The notes under the pieces were generated by a model. It was given only the letters and a program-made list of their open reading frames with translations, made no database searches and was not told the origin of the DNA. This document shows positions 43,524 through 52,733 of a DNA stretch of 64,000 nucleotides, piece by piece. The stretch spans positions 76,131-140,130 of the forward strand of contig QFDA01000001.1 of assembly GCA_003130815.1 (NCBI GenBank). The letters are read 5' to 3'. Both the position numbers and the translations under genes were made by a program. The DNA is from Bacteroidetes bacterium SCGC AAA795-G10. Its GTDB lineage: Bacteria; Bacteroidota; Bacteroidia; Flavobacteriales; Flavobacteriaceae. Positions within the stretch are counted from its first letter, which is position 1. Every line of letters begins with the position of its first letter.

Positions 43524-44204
43524 TTATTTTTTCTTAGGGTTCTGTGTCTGAAAGTCTTTAAGGTAATAGGGCTCAAAAAGTGCTATATTTTCAAAGTTCC
43601 TATCTTTATAGTGATTCCAGCAAATATCACACATGTCTATTGCAGACGGAAAGTGTTCTTCATTATAATGTGCATTTATTTTTGGTTTTAGGGTTTTAAA
43701 TTTTGATGCTCCATTTCCAATTACTAAGCATGATCCATTTTCAACCTTATCAAAAAAACTATTTTCCGATAGTACAAAAGCATTTGTTTTTTGAATATAC
43801 CTTTTTTTAGTATCGAATATAGCAGAATATACTTCCATCCTTCTGGCATCTAACATAGGAATCAAGTAATCGTATTCATTTTTATTAAAAAAAGGAGCTA
43901 CCATAATTTCAAGAGTATTTACACCTATAAGTGGTATGTCTTGTGCAAAGCAAATTCCCTTAGCAGCAGCCACGCCAATTCTTAGTCCAGTATAAGAACC
44001 TGGTCCTTTACTTACAGCGACTGCATTAAGATCAGTTGTTTTGATTTTTATTTTTTCAAGTATATCTTTTATAAAAACATGAAGTTTTTTTCCATGGATA
44101 AATTCATTTACTAGTAATTGTTTACCAGCAATATACTCTCCTTTGAATGCTATCGAAACTGAACATTGAATTGTTGATGTTTCTATATGTAGAATGTAAG
44201 ACAT
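43524..44204 (-). CDS. tsaB: tRNA threonylcarbamoyladenosine synthesis protein TsaB
   Basis: A 226-residue ASKHA-fold protein: ILHIETSTIQCSVSIAFKG, then the conserved VAVSKGPGSYTGLRIGVAAAKG, GVNTLEIMV and IPMLDARRMEVYSAIFD. It partners with TsaD and TsaE in making t6A37 of ANN-decoding tRNAs. It lacks a kinase active site, as expected. Last of a leftward group with the SDR and PhyH genes, 6 bp from the SDR gene. Confidence 0.94.
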   Translation of the reverse strand: MSYILHIETSTIQCSVSIAFKGEYIAGKQLLVNEFIHGKKLHVFIKDILEKIKIKTTDLNAVAVSKGPGSYTGLRIGVAAAKGICFAQDIPLIGVNTLEIMVAPFFNKNEYDYLIPMLDARRMEVYSAIFDTKKRYIQKTNAFVLSENSFFDKVENGSCLVIGNGASKFKTLKPKINAHYNEEHFPSAIDMCDICWNHYKDRNFENIALFEPYYLKDFQTQNPKKK

Positions 44205-44210
44205 AGAATG

Positions 44211-45005
44211 TTAAAATGTTCCCAAAGAACTACCTCCATCAACCCTAACAACACTTCCATTAGAAGACGAGGAATGGTGACTGCAAAGGTAGGCTATCGT
44301 CGCTGCTACCTCACTTGTTGAAGCAAATCTTTGTGTCAAAGAGGTCTTTCTTTCATCTTTAAAAAAATTCTTTTCAACTTGATTTTTAGTTACATTTTCT
44401 AATTTAGATTTAATTTCTAAATAGTTTTTTGCTCCATCACTTAAAGTAGACCCTGGAACAACTACGTTAGAAGTTACATTTGAACCTTTAGAAAGTTGAG
44501 CTATACCTCTTGAAAGAGAGTGCAAAGCTGCTTTTGTAGAACTATATGAAATTAAATCTGTAGGTGCTAAGTAAACACATTCACTTGAAATAAAAATAAC
44601 TCTTCCCCAATTTCTTGCGATCATACCTTCTAAAAAATGTTTAGTCAAGATTACTCCACTCATTACATTTACTTGGAATTGGTCATACCAAGTTTTTTTT
44701 GGAGTATTAAAAAAAGATGTTGAAGAATATACTCCTACATTATTTATAAGGATATCAACATCTTTTAAAGAATTTAGAAGATTCTTTACTTGTGCTTGTT
44801 TGAGAAAGTCAGCTACAATACCCTTTACATCTGATCCCTTAATTTCATTTTTTAAATATTCTACTGCTTTCTTAACAGTCTTTTCACTCCTACCATTTAC
44901 ATAAACAGTCATACCTTCATTCAATAGAATTCTTGCAGTCTCTAAACCTATACCTGAAGTTGAGCCCGAAATAAAGGCTTTTTTGCCTTTTAATTTAAAA
45001 TCCAT
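44211..45005 (-). CDS. SDR-family oxidoreductase
   Basis: A 264-residue NAD(P)-dependent short-chain dehydrogenase. The nucleotide motif is SGSTSGIGLETA (about 13-24), then INNVGVYS, catalytic Ser in ISSECVYLAP, and YSSTK at 154-158. C-terminal VDGGSSLGTF. Substrate is unknown. It lies between tsaB and a PhyH-type dioxygenase, 6 bp from each, suggesting that the dioxygenase and dehydrogenase act in sequence on one compound, which is inference. Confidence 0.9.
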   Translation of the reverse strand: MDFKLKGKKAFISGSTSGIGLETARILLNEGMTVYVNGRSEKTVKKAVEYLKNEIKGSDVKGIVADFLKQAQVKNLLNSLKDVDILINNVGVYSSTSFFNTPKKTWYDQFQVNVMSGVILTKHFLEGMIARNWGRVIFISSECVYLAPTDLISYSSTKAALHSLSRGIAQLSKGSNVTSNVVVPGSTLSDGAKNYLEIKSKLENVTKNQVEKNFFKDERKTSLTQRFASTSEVAATIAYLCSHHSSSSNGSVVRVDGGSSLGTF

Positions 45006-45011
45006 CTTAAG

Positions 45012-45968
45012 TTAGTTCCATGAAGTTTTCCCCAAAAGTTTTTCTCCTAAAGACGATAATTTTGCGGTTCCATACTTTTTTTGCTCCCAATTTCTTGGGT
45101 CTCCAGGAAAGGCATATCCTTCTGGTGCTATTCTATTTTTCCAAGAGTTAATCCTCCATTGCTTAAGAAGTTTGTTGTCTTCCTCTGCAGGCATCATAGA
45201 TATGTATTGGGCAATACGGACTTTATCTTTTGAGAGATTAGGACGTATTCCGTGTGGTAGAAGACTATTAAAAATAAGTAAATCCCCTGCTTCCATTGCT
45301 ACCCTCTCAATTTTATTTTCAATACCTGAAATATCAGGTTGAAAGCGATTTCTATCCTCTGGTTGTGATAATTTCCATGAATCATAGTTTTGAAATAACC
45401 ATGGTATGCACTGAAATCCTCCCATATTTACATCAGTTTGATCTGATAGTGCAATTACACCTTGGACATTTTGAGGTTTTGATTCTGGATCATAATCCCA
45501 ATGAATGAATCCATTGTACTCAAAGCCCTTCCTGATAGGAAAATTTAAATTTGCTCGGTCAATTGTAACCCATAACTTTTCTGTTCCCCAGATATCGACA
45601 AAAGCATCATAAACTTTCTGAGTCTGACGATTATCCCATAAATACTGATTATTATATACCTCAACCATACCTGTTCCTGCAAGCTCTTTCATTTGCATTT
45701 CAGCTCTGGGTGGCTTATACCAAGTGGAAACGTCTTTTGGATTTTTCTCTTCAAATTCCCATAAGAAATTAGCTGTCTCTTCAGCTTGTTTTTTTGGGAT
45801 TGCATCTTTAATCACTATGTATCCTTTTTGAACCCAAAAAGACCATTGTTTTTCAGTCAAAACTCTTAAAGGACTTCTATTTTGACGATCGTTAAGCTTT
45901 TTTGAACTACTTTTTGCAGTGGACGGATTACCAGGAATTTCTTTATGTTCGCTAGCGTATTTATTCAT
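45012..45968 (-). CDS. Phytanoyl-CoA dioxygenase-family (PhyH) Fe(II)/2-oxoglutarate oxygenase
   Basis: A 318-residue cytosolic protein with a Ser/Lys-rich start (about 1-35) and a PhyH fold. The metal triad is His156 and Asp158 (FIHWDYDPES) with the distal His239 (LLPHGIRPN); a downstream Arg (KVRIAQYIS) is placed to bind 2-oxoglutarate. GGFQCIPWLFQNY and AGDLLIFNS complete the core. Family members hydroxylate acyl-CoAs, small metabolites or antibiotic precursors. First gene of the PhyH-SDR-tsaB run. Substrate cannot be predicted. Confidence 0.9.
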   Translation of the reverse strand: MNKYASEHKEIPGNPSTAKSSSKKLNDRQNRSPLRVLTEKQWSFWVQKGYIVIKDAIPKKQAEETANFLWEFEEKNPKDVSTWYKPPRAEMQMKELAGTGMVEVYNNQYLWDNRQTQKVYDAFVDIWGTEKLWVTIDRANLNFPIRKGFEYNGFIHWDYDPESKPQNVQGVIALSDQTDVNMGGFQCIPWLFQNYDSWKLSQPEDRNRFQPDISGIENKIERVAMEAGDLLIFNSLLPHGIRPNLSKDKVRIAQYISMMPAEEDNKLLKQWRINSWKNRIAPEGYAFPGDPRNWEQKKYGTAKLSSLGEKLLGKTSWN

Positions 45969-46050
45969 GAGTTGGTTGTTTTATGAAAAATAAATTTAGT
46001 GAATTTGATCGTAAAGGAAATTTAAATAATTGAATTAGGAAAATTTATAA

Positions 46051-47466
46051 CTAGACAGATATCTCAATTCCAAAATAAAATTCTAATACTTTTAGCTTGA
46101 AGATATAGTCATATTTTGCCCTAATATTATCAGAGGAAGCAATTTCATATCGTTGTTTTATTTGTATAAAATCAAATGAATTTAAAACGCCCGCTTCAAA
46201 TTGTTTTTCTGCCATTAGATATGCTTCCTTTCTAGCTTTAAGTGTCTTTTCAGACGCCTGATAAAACTTGTAAGCTCCTTCTGCGTTATTATAGGCTTGA
46301 TTTATCGTGTTTTCTAAATCTAACTTAGTTTGTTCGAATTGAACTTCTGATCTTTTTAAATTCAGTTTTCTTCTTTTAATATTATTCCTTAATGAGAGAC
46401 CATTAAATAAGGGAATGCTTAAGTTAAGTCCATAGCTATGCCCATCATTTTGACGAAACTGATCAGTAAATGATAAAGGCCCCGTTAGCTCTCGCTCAGG
46501 AAACTGAGATATCACAAGTGAACCATTTTCTTTTACAACTCCAATTGGAGTTTCTATAAGGTTTCCCGTTTCTATAAATCGGTCACTATAAGATATACGT
46601 GTATTGTAATTATAAAATGCTGAAATTGTAGGTAATAATGCACCTTTAGCTAAATCAATATCTTTTTTTGCTATCTCAATATTTGTTGCTGCTACTTTTA
46701 TATCATTTCTTAAGGTCAAAGATTTTTCAAAAATTTTTTTAGGTTTTTCTAAAAGAATCTGTGAAAGAGGGATAGAATAATCTACATCTGCTATATCAAA
46801 ATTTTCATAATCTGTAATCAAAAGTGACTGAGCTAGATTAATTAATGAGAGTCGTGTGGTATTTTCCGACTGAACCAAGGCCTGTTCTTGTGAAGCCAGA
46901 TTAGCTTCAATTTCATAAATTTCTGCTTGAGTTTGAATTCCCGCAGCAATTCTAAGTTGGGTTCTTTCTAATTCCTGTTTTGCCAATTCGAGTTGATAAC
47001 GCTGAACTTCTTCCAACTCTTTGTTAAACATTACTTGTAAATAAGAGTTTGCAACAAAAAGGCTAACATCGTCTTTCATGTCCTCAAGCTGATATTGTCT
47101 TGATATGATGTTTAGATTAGCCCTAGCTAATTGATTTATATTTTGTTTACCATTAAATAATGTAACTCCTAAATTTCCTCCAAAAGCAGAAAATTGAGTA
47201 GTCAAGTTTTCAATAAGACCGTTTGTAATATTTTGACTTAATCCATTGTTCCAAATATGTTGGGATTGAGCATTTATATTTGGCAGAAAACTGCCAATAG
47301 CATCTAACCTATCAATATCAGCCCCATCTAAATCAAATTCCGATTGTTGGATACTTATATTCTTTTCAAGAGCTATTGATACACATTCTTCTAATGTGTA
47401 GGTTTTTAACTGTGCAAAAAGAAATTGAAAGTTTAAAAACATCAAAATGCTGAAAATATTTTTCAT
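46051..47466 (-). CDS. TolC-family outer-membrane efflux protein
   Basis: A 471-residue protein with a signal peptide (to about residue 18, FLFAQ). It shows the two-fold TolC repeat: YTLEECVSIALEKNISIQQSE at the start of the first half and YGLNLSIPLFNGLSLRNNIKRRKLN of the second, with Gln/Glu/Asn-rich helices between (LEEVQRYQLELAKQELERTQLRI). It forms the outer channel of the efflux complex encoded by the upstream genes. Last gene of the ATPase-permease-permease-adaptor-TolC operon. Confidence 0.93.
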   Translation of the reverse strand: MKNIFSILMFLNFQFLFAQLKTYTLEECVSIALEKNISIQQSEFDLDGADIDRLDAIGSFLPNINAQSQHIWNNGLSQNITNGLIENLTTQFSAFGGNLGVTLFNGKQNINQLARANLNIISRQYQLEDMKDDVSLFVANSYLQVMFNKELEEVQRYQLELAKQELERTQLRIAAGIQTQAEIYEIEANLASQEQALVQSENTTRLSLINLAQSLLITDYENFDIADVDYSIPLSQILLEKPKKIFEKSLTLRNDIKVAATNIEIAKKDIDLAKGALLPTISAFYNYNTRISYSDRFIETGNLIETPIGVVKENGSLVISQFPERELTGPLSFTDQFRQNDGHSYGLNLSIPLFNGLSLRNNIKRRKLNLKRSEVQFEQTKLDLENTINQAYNNAEGAYKFYQASEKTLKARKEAYLMAEKQFEAGVLNSFDFIQIKQRYEIASSDNIRAKYDYIFKLKVLEFYFGIEISV

Positions 47467-47501
47467 GATAATATTGATTTAAATTTGATTAGTTTTTATT
47501 T

Positions 47502-48626
47502 CTACTTAAAACTATTTTGATTACCATCTTTCTTTAAAGGCTCCGTTTTATTCCAAACTTTAATTTTATCGTCTTCACTAATCCCAGTGATAATTTCAAC
47601 ATTTACTCCATCAGAGATACCAATTTCGATATCCTTTCTTTCAAACTTTTGATCACCAACTTCTATTTCCACGTAAGGCTCTTCTGTTTTTGAATCAAAT
47701 TGTAATAATGACTCTGATATAGCCATGACACTATCCTTTCGTTCTAGAACTAAAGAAGCATTAGCACTATATCCTGCACGTACGAAAATTGAATCATTAA
47801 GAAATAAATCTGCTTCTATTTTGAATTGCACTGCTCCCTGTTCTTCATTCCCTTTTGGAGCAATAAATTTTAATTTAGCTTTTAAAGATTTGTCTTCAAC
47901 CGCACCTAGATTTACCTCAAGTGGCATTCCAATTACTAATTTTCCAACCTCCGCTTCATCAACTTTTCCCTCAAAAATCATTTTGTTTAAATCTGCAATA
48001 GTTGCGACAGTAGTTCCTGCATTAAAACTATTACTTGCAATGACTTGATCTCCTTTCTCAACAGGAATCTCAAGTACAGTTCCCGCTACTGTGGCCCTAA
48101 TATTTGTATTAGCAGATGCTGAACCACCTTTAGATCCTAATCTTATAATTTGTAAATCAGATTTTGAGTTAGAGACATCTAATTTAGCTTGGTTGTAATT
48201 CAACTCAACATTATCAAATTGTTGTTTTGAAATAATTCCATTTTTGAATAAACTTTTATTTCTTTCATACTCAATTTTTGCATTTTTCAAGATAATTCTT
48301 GAATTTGCTAGTCTTCCCTCTGCACTGTTTAAGTTTTGTTCGTTTGGAACTACTTTAATTTTAGCTAGTAGGTCTCCATTATTCACCTGGTCTCCCTCCT
48401 CTACATAAATTCCATCAATAATACCTTGTATTTGTGGTGTGATTTCTACCTCATCCTCAGGTATTACTTTTCCAGTTACGACAGTTTTCTTTTCAATTGA
48501 TGTTTTAAACATCTTCTCAGTTTCAAAGGTTATTGCAGATTTGTTGTTTGTTTTTACAAAAAATGCCGCCGCAAATAAGCTACCTGCTATTAAAACCGAA
48601 ATTCCTATGTATTTTAAAATTTTCAT
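47502..48626 (-). CDS. HlyD/MacA-type periplasmic adaptor
   Basis: A 374-residue membrane-fusion protein anchored by one N-terminal helix (about 5-25). The lipoyl/barrel-sandwich halves are TPQIQGIIDGIYVEEGDQV and TVLEIPVEKGDQVIAS, joined by a helical hairpin (about 90-165). A beta-barrel (GKVDEAEVGKLVIGMPLEV) and membrane-proximal domain follow. It links the permease to TolC. In place after the two permeases, before the TolC-type gene. Confidence 0.94.
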   Translation of the reverse strand: MKILKYIGISVLIAGSLFAAAFFVKTNNKSAITFETEKMFKTSIEKKTVVTGKVIPEDEVEITPQIQGIIDGIYVEEGDQVNNGDLLAKIKVVPNEQNLNSAEGRLANSRIILKNAKIEYERNKSLFKNGIISKQQFDNVELNYNQAKLDVSNSKSDLQIIRLGSKGGSASANTNIRATVAGTVLEIPVEKGDQVIASNSFNAGTTVATIADLNKMIFEGKVDEAEVGKLVIGMPLEVNLGAVEDKSLKAKLKFIAPKGNEEQGAVQFKIEADLFLNDSIFVRAGYSANASLVLERKDSVMAISESLLQFDSKTEEPYVEIEVGDQKFERKDIEIGISDGVNVEIITGISEDDKIKVWNKTEPLKKDGNQNSFK

Positions 48627-48642
48627 TAGTTGTTTATAGTTT

Positions 48643-49917
48643 TTATTCTTCTCTTAGTGCATCTATAGGTTTCATGTTAACTGCTCTTTGAGCAGGAATT
48701 AGTCCAATAAGTGTTCCAAGAAAAATCATTAGAAATAGTGCTCCAAGGATATATGGTATTGGTACTGTTGGATTTGTATATGGAAAGTCAGTTAAATCTT
48801 TTGTAGCAGAGCTAATACCAAATAAAACAAAAGCTCCTAAAATAATACCAAATATTCCAGCTATGAGTGTAAGAAAGACCGATTCTAAAATAATTTGATT
48901 ACGTACCTCATTGGGAGTAGCACCGAGAGCCCTTCTTACACCAAGTTCTTTTGTTCTTTCTTTTACCGAAATTAAAAGAATATTCCCAATTCCAATTACA
49001 CCTGCCATTATTGTAGCAATGCCTACAATCAGTGACAAAAGTGTCATCCCTTTTGAGAATCCCATAATTTTATTAAAAATTTCTCCTAGATTAAACCCTC
49101 CAAACGCACGGTCATCTTCAGGAGAAACATTGTGTAATCTCTTTAATGCAGCTTTTATTTTTTTTTCAACAGAAACCACATCAGCATCATCATACGCAGC
49201 TATCGTAAACCACATTACATCATCACCAGTATTATATAGTCTTTTAAATGTTTCAAATGGAATAAAAATATCTCCATCAGTTTCAAATCCTCCTCCAGGT
49301 ATAAACTTATGAACTCCAATTACTTGAAAATATATATCATCAATTTTTATATACTTTCCAATTGGATCTTCGTCTTTTTCAAATAATTCTGTTTTCGTTC
49401 TTTCTCCTATGACGCATACTTTTCTTTTAAATTTTATGTCCTCTTCGTTGATAAAGCGACCACCGTTGAAGATTTTTTTTGTTGCAATTCTTGTATAATC
49501 GGGGAAGTCACCATAAATGTTGTAGTTGCTTGATTTATTTTTTCTTACAACTAAAGGCGGGCCACCCCAAAATACACCCCGTGAGTTTCTAGGTGCTATA
49601 AATTGAACCTCTGGAATTGTTTTTTTAATGTAATTCATATCTGAAAGTGTTAGCTGAATATTTCTTCCTGTTTTGAACCCAGCATAAGGTATGCTTGTCC
49701 TTTCAGCCCAAATAAACATTGAATTCATTGCTATATTTTCGAACTGGCGCTCAAATCCATTATCTAGTCCTTTAGCAGCTCCAGATAAAGTAATATAGAT
49801 AAATATTCCCCATAAAACTCCAATCACAGTAATGACAGTTCTTACCTTGTTTTTTGATATAGATCCAAAAATTTCTTGCCAAGTATCCCTATCAAAAATC
49901 ACCTTTAAATTATTCAT
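48643..49917 (-). CDS. MacB-type ABC transporter permease (second copy)
   Basis: A 424-residue permease with four membrane helices: one at about 28-50 (VRTVITVIGVLWGIFIYITL) and three near the C terminus, with a large periplasmic MacB_PCD domain between. FtsX signature near the end: KERTKELGVRRALGATPNEVRNQI and MKPIDALREE. It is a paralogue of the preceding permease, so the two likely form a heterodimer. Its ATG overlaps the previous stop by 8 bp (ATGAATAA). Confidence 0.94.
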   Translation of the reverse strand: MNNLKVIFDRDTWQEIFGSISKNKVRTVITVIGVLWGIFIYITLSGAAKGLDNGFERQFENIAMNSMFIWAERTSIPYAGFKTGRNIQLTLSDMNYIKKTIPEVQFIAPRNSRGVFWGGPPLVVRKNKSSNYNIYGDFPDYTRIATKKIFNGGRFINEEDIKFKRKVCVIGERTKTELFEKDEDPIGKYIKIDDIYFQVIGVHKFIPGGGFETDGDIFIPFETFKRLYNTGDDVMWFTIAAYDDADVVSVEKKIKAALKRLHNVSPEDDRAFGGFNLGEIFNKIMGFSKGMTLLSLIVGIATIMAGVIGIGNILLISVKERTKELGVRRALGATPNEVRNQIILESVFLTLIAGIFGIILGAFVLFGISSATKDLTDFPYTNPTVPIPYILGALFLMIFLGTLIGLIPAQRAVNMKPIDALREE

Positions 49918-51139
49918 CTCTTAAAGCAATTATGGGTTTGATACTTGAGGCTCTTTTTGCAGGAATATAACCAGCAATTGCACCAAAAACAATTAGTACT
50001 ACTGTTGCAATTAAAGCTGTAGAAATTTCAATAAAAGGATTTTTGATGAAATATTTGTCCAATTTTACTCCTATATTTTCAAGAACCAAAACTCCAAAAA
50101 TTAAGCCTAAATAGCCAGATATAATAGTTATAAATACAGATTCCTGAAGAACCATTTTTATTACTGAATTTGGTGTAGCGCCTAAGGCTTTTCTTATACC
50201 TAATTCTTTAGTGCGCTCTTTAACTACAAAAACCATAATATTTGAAATACCTATAATTCCCGCTATCAGTGTTCCTAGACCAACAAAACTTACAATAAGT
50301 TGAAGTACTACGGCAAATTGTTGTGTTTCTCTTAAATCATCTGCTATATTTCTTATGTAAAAGCCATTTGGATCCTCAGGAGAGACCGATTTTTTTTCTT
50401 TAAAATACTTTTTGAGTCCGTTTTCTAAGCCCATTGCTCCAAGGTAGCCAAGTTCTTTTCTATATGTTAGTATAATTTGGTCTACTTTATCATTACTTTT
50501 TTCAATTAGCTGTCTAGTTGTAAAGGGTATATATATATTTCTTTCTTCATTATCTCCACCCTCATCTTGAAAAATTCCAACAACCTTAAATGCTGAAGAA
50601 CCTAAATTGATGTATTTACCAATTGCTTCCTCAGACTTAAATAAATCTTTAGCTACCATTCTTCCAATCACTGCAACTTTGGTTTTACGACTTATATCAG
50701 ATTGATTAATATATCTTCCTTTCATCAATATTGTTTTTTCAACGAACTGATGTCCAGGGGCAACCCCACGAGTACTGTAATTATTACTCTGGTTTTTATA
50801 TCTTGTCAGTGCATTTCGAGTTATTCTTGGTGTTAGGTGTTCTAAATAAAATGAAAAATTTTCCTTTATATCCCTTAAATCATCATTTCTAAATTCAATA
50901 CGCCTGTTCGCCTTAAAACCTTTATAGGGTTTTGAAGTTTTTCCAGGATATAAGAAAATGGCATTACTGGCATCATCTAAAAAAAATTCTTGAAAAGTAT
51001 TTTTAAGACCATTACCAAGGCCAAATAAAATGATAAAAATAAAAATACCTAGAGAAACTGTAAAACCAGAAAGAAAGGTCCTCAGCTTATTTTTACCTAT
51101 AGTTTCAAAAATTTCTGTCCAGCGATCTCGATTAAACAT
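49910..51139 (-). CDS. MacB-type ABC transporter permease (first copy)
   Basis: About 409 residues from the ATG at 51139 (MFNRDRWTEIFETI), which overlaps the ATPase stop by 8 bp; an earlier start at 51178 would overlap by 47. It has one N-terminal helix, a periplasmic MacB_PCD domain (about 45-270) and three C-terminal helices with the FtsX-type motif KERTKELGIRKALGATPNSVIKM and the SSIKPIIALRDE ending. Paired with the following paralogue. Confidence 0.93.
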   Translation of the reverse strand: MFNRDRWTEIFETIGKNKLRTFLSGFTVSLGIFIFIILFGLGNGLKNTFQEFFLDDASNAIFLYPGKTSKPYKGFKANRRIEFRNDDLRDIKENFSFYLEHLTPRITRNALTRYKNQSNNYSTRGVAPGHQFVEKTILMKGRYINQSDISRKTKVAVIGRMVAKDLFKSEEAIGKYINLGSSAFKVVGIFQDEGGDNEERNIYIPFTTRQLIEKSNDKVDQIILTYRKELGYLGAMGLENGLKKYFKEKKSVSPEDPNGFYIRNIADDLRETQQFAVVLQLIVSFVGLGTLIAGIIGISNIMVFVVKERTKELGIRKALGATPNSVIKMVLQESVFITIISGYLGLIFGVLVLENIGVKLDKYFIKNPFIEISTALIATVVLIVFGAIAGYIPAKRASSIKPIIALRDE

Positions 51140-51833
51140 ATGATGAGGCTTTGACCTGTTTAACTTTGCTATCTTCAACTATAACTCCATCTTTGAGTTT
51201 CACAATTCTTTTACACATTTTTGCTATCTCTAACTCATGAGTTACTACTAATATGGTCTTGCCCTCTTCATTGATTTTTTGTATTAAGTCCATTACATCG
51301 CATGAAGTCTTAGTATCTAAAGCTCCAGTTGGTTCGTCAGCTAAAAGAACTTTTGGTTTTGAAGCCATAGCTCTGGCAATAGCTACCCTTTGTTTTTGAC
51401 CTCCAGAAAGTTCACTAGGCAAATGTGTTGCCCATTCCTTTAAACCAACTCGTTCTAAATAATCTACAGCTATTTGCTGCCTTTCTTTTCTTGATATTCC
51501 CTGATAATATAAAGGCAATGAAACGTTTTCTAGGGCAGTTTTATAATTTATTAAATTGAAAGACTGAAAAATAAACCCAAGAAACTTGTTCCTATATTTT
51601 GCTGCTTTAGTCTCATTTAAATTTTCAATCTTAAAACTGTCTAAAATATAATCGCCTTTGTCTGCTGTATCGAGCATCCCTAAAATATTGAGTAAAGTTG
51701 ATTTTCCAGATCCAGAAGATCCCATAATTGCGACTAGTTCACCATCCTCTATATTTAGGTTTATCCCCTTAAGAACATGCAATGAAGAGGACCCCATTTT
51801 ATATGATTTGTGAAGATTTTTTAATTTAATCAT
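51132..51833 (-). CDS. ABC transporter ATPase (MacB/LolD type)
   Basis: A 233-residue nucleotide-binding subunit. Walker A GSSGSGKST (38-46), signature LSGGQKQRVAIARA, Walker B VLLADEPTGALD and a switch His (VVTHELE). Q-loop in GFIFQSFNLI. LolD/MacB-type proteins drive mechanotransmission permeases that move molecules from the inner membrane or periplasm to the outer channel. First gene of the five-gene efflux operon; the long upstream gap (51834-51976) should hold its promoter but I find no clear box. Substrate unknown: drugs, lipoproteins or peptides. Confidence 0.95.
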   Translation of the reverse strand: MIKLKNLHKSYKMGSSSLHVLKGINLNIEDGELVAIMGSSGSGKSTLLNILGMLDTADKGDYILDSFKIENLNETKAAKYRNKFLGFIFQSFNLINYKTALENVSLPLYYQGISRKERQQIAVDYLERVGLKEWATHLPSELSGGQKQRVAIARAMASKPKVLLADEPTGALDTKTSCDVMDLIQKINEEGKTILVVTHELEIAKMCKRIVKLKDGVIVEDSKVKQVKASSYV

Positions 51834-51976
51834 TAAGACAGTTTTCAGTTCTTAAAATCTGATTTTTTGACAAAGGTGGTGTAAAATTACGGTTTAGAGC
51901 AAAATTTTCGTTTAAAAATTTGTTAAGTTCTAGCTCTTTTTAGTGAAATATTTTCTACTGTAACTTTAAGGCATAA

Positions 51977-52204
51977 TTATTTTTTCTTTAAAATCTTGTA
52001 TATTTTCCAACCTGCTAACCCAACCAAAAAATAAGGAATTGCCATCAAATACAAAATTCCATTGTTTATACCTTTGGCTGTAGATTGCCCTTCTTCAGAC
52101 TCAAGTACAGCTCTACACATTGAACACTGACTGAAGGCATCAGAGCTAAGGATAAGAAGAGAAAAAATTAATATTTGAACAAAAGGTGTATTTATCCTAA
52201 ACAT
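51977..52204 (-). CDS. Small membrane protein with CSMC motif
   Basis: A 75-residue protein: signal/helix (FVQILIFSLLILSSDAFSQ), then CSMCRAVLESEEGQ with Cys27 and Cys30, and a C-terminal membrane helix (GILYLMAIPYFLVGLAGWKIY) ending KILKKK. It is a common flavobacterial companion of the SCO/DUF420 genes. The Cys pair could bind copper or be a redox pair during oxidase copper loading; inferred from position only. Last gene of the cytochrome oxidase cluster, overlapping DUF420 by 8 bp. Confidence 0.75.
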   Translation of the reverse strand: MFRINTPFVQILIFSLLILSSDAFSQCSMCRAVLESEEGQSTAKGINNGILYLMAIPYFLVGLAGWKIYKILKKK

Positions 52205-52730
52205 AGTAAGGTGAAATCATTAGATACACAATCACTCCTGTAACTGCTATATACATCCAAATAGGAAAGGTATATCTTGCAATCTTTTTATGATTTTCGA
52301 AAAATTTTGATATCGCACGTACATAAGTAACTAATACCATTGGTATAATACCTACTGAAAGTAAAATGTGGCTTATAAGAATAAAATAATATATTGGTCT
52401 TAAAATCCCTTGGCCTCCGTATGGTGTAGGGTCAGAAGTCATGTGATATGCAACATACATGGCAAGAAAAACAACAGATAAGGATATTGCTATTTTCATA
52501 AGTCTTTCATGTAGAATCCTATTTTTTCTTTTAATTGCGGCATAAGCTAAAACAAGAACTACAGCTGTAATCGCATTAATAGTAGCATATGTAGGTGGAA
52601 GGAAAGTAAGCGGTTTTACATTAGGAATTTTAATCATAAAAAGAATCACAACTACTATTGGAATGGCAATCGATAATGTCCAAACCCAAGGGGTATATTT
52701 TTTTGTAATTAGTTCACCTGTTTTATTCAT
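52197..52730 (-). CDS. DUF420 membrane protein (CtaM-like)
   Basis: A 177-residue integral membrane protein with about five helices: WTLSIAIPIVVVILFMI, the AVVLVLAYAAIK helix, ISLSVVFLAMYVAYHM, YFILISHILLSVGIIPMVLVTY and YTFPIWMYIAVTGVIVY. DUF420 proteins resemble CtaM, needed for heme-copper oxidase maturation. His in YHMTSD and SHILLS are candidate heme or metal ligands. It lies between SCO and the CSMC protein genes. Confidence 0.88.
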   Translation of the reverse strand: MNKTGELITKKYTPWVWTLSIAIPIVVVILFMIKIPNVKPLTFLPPTYATINAITAVVLVLAYAAIKRKNRILHERLMKIAISLSVVFLAMYVAYHMTSDPTPYGGQGILRPIYYFILISHILLSVGIIPMVLVTYVRAISKFFENHKKIARYTFPIWMYIAVTGVIVYLMISPYYV

Positions 52731-52733
52731 TTT

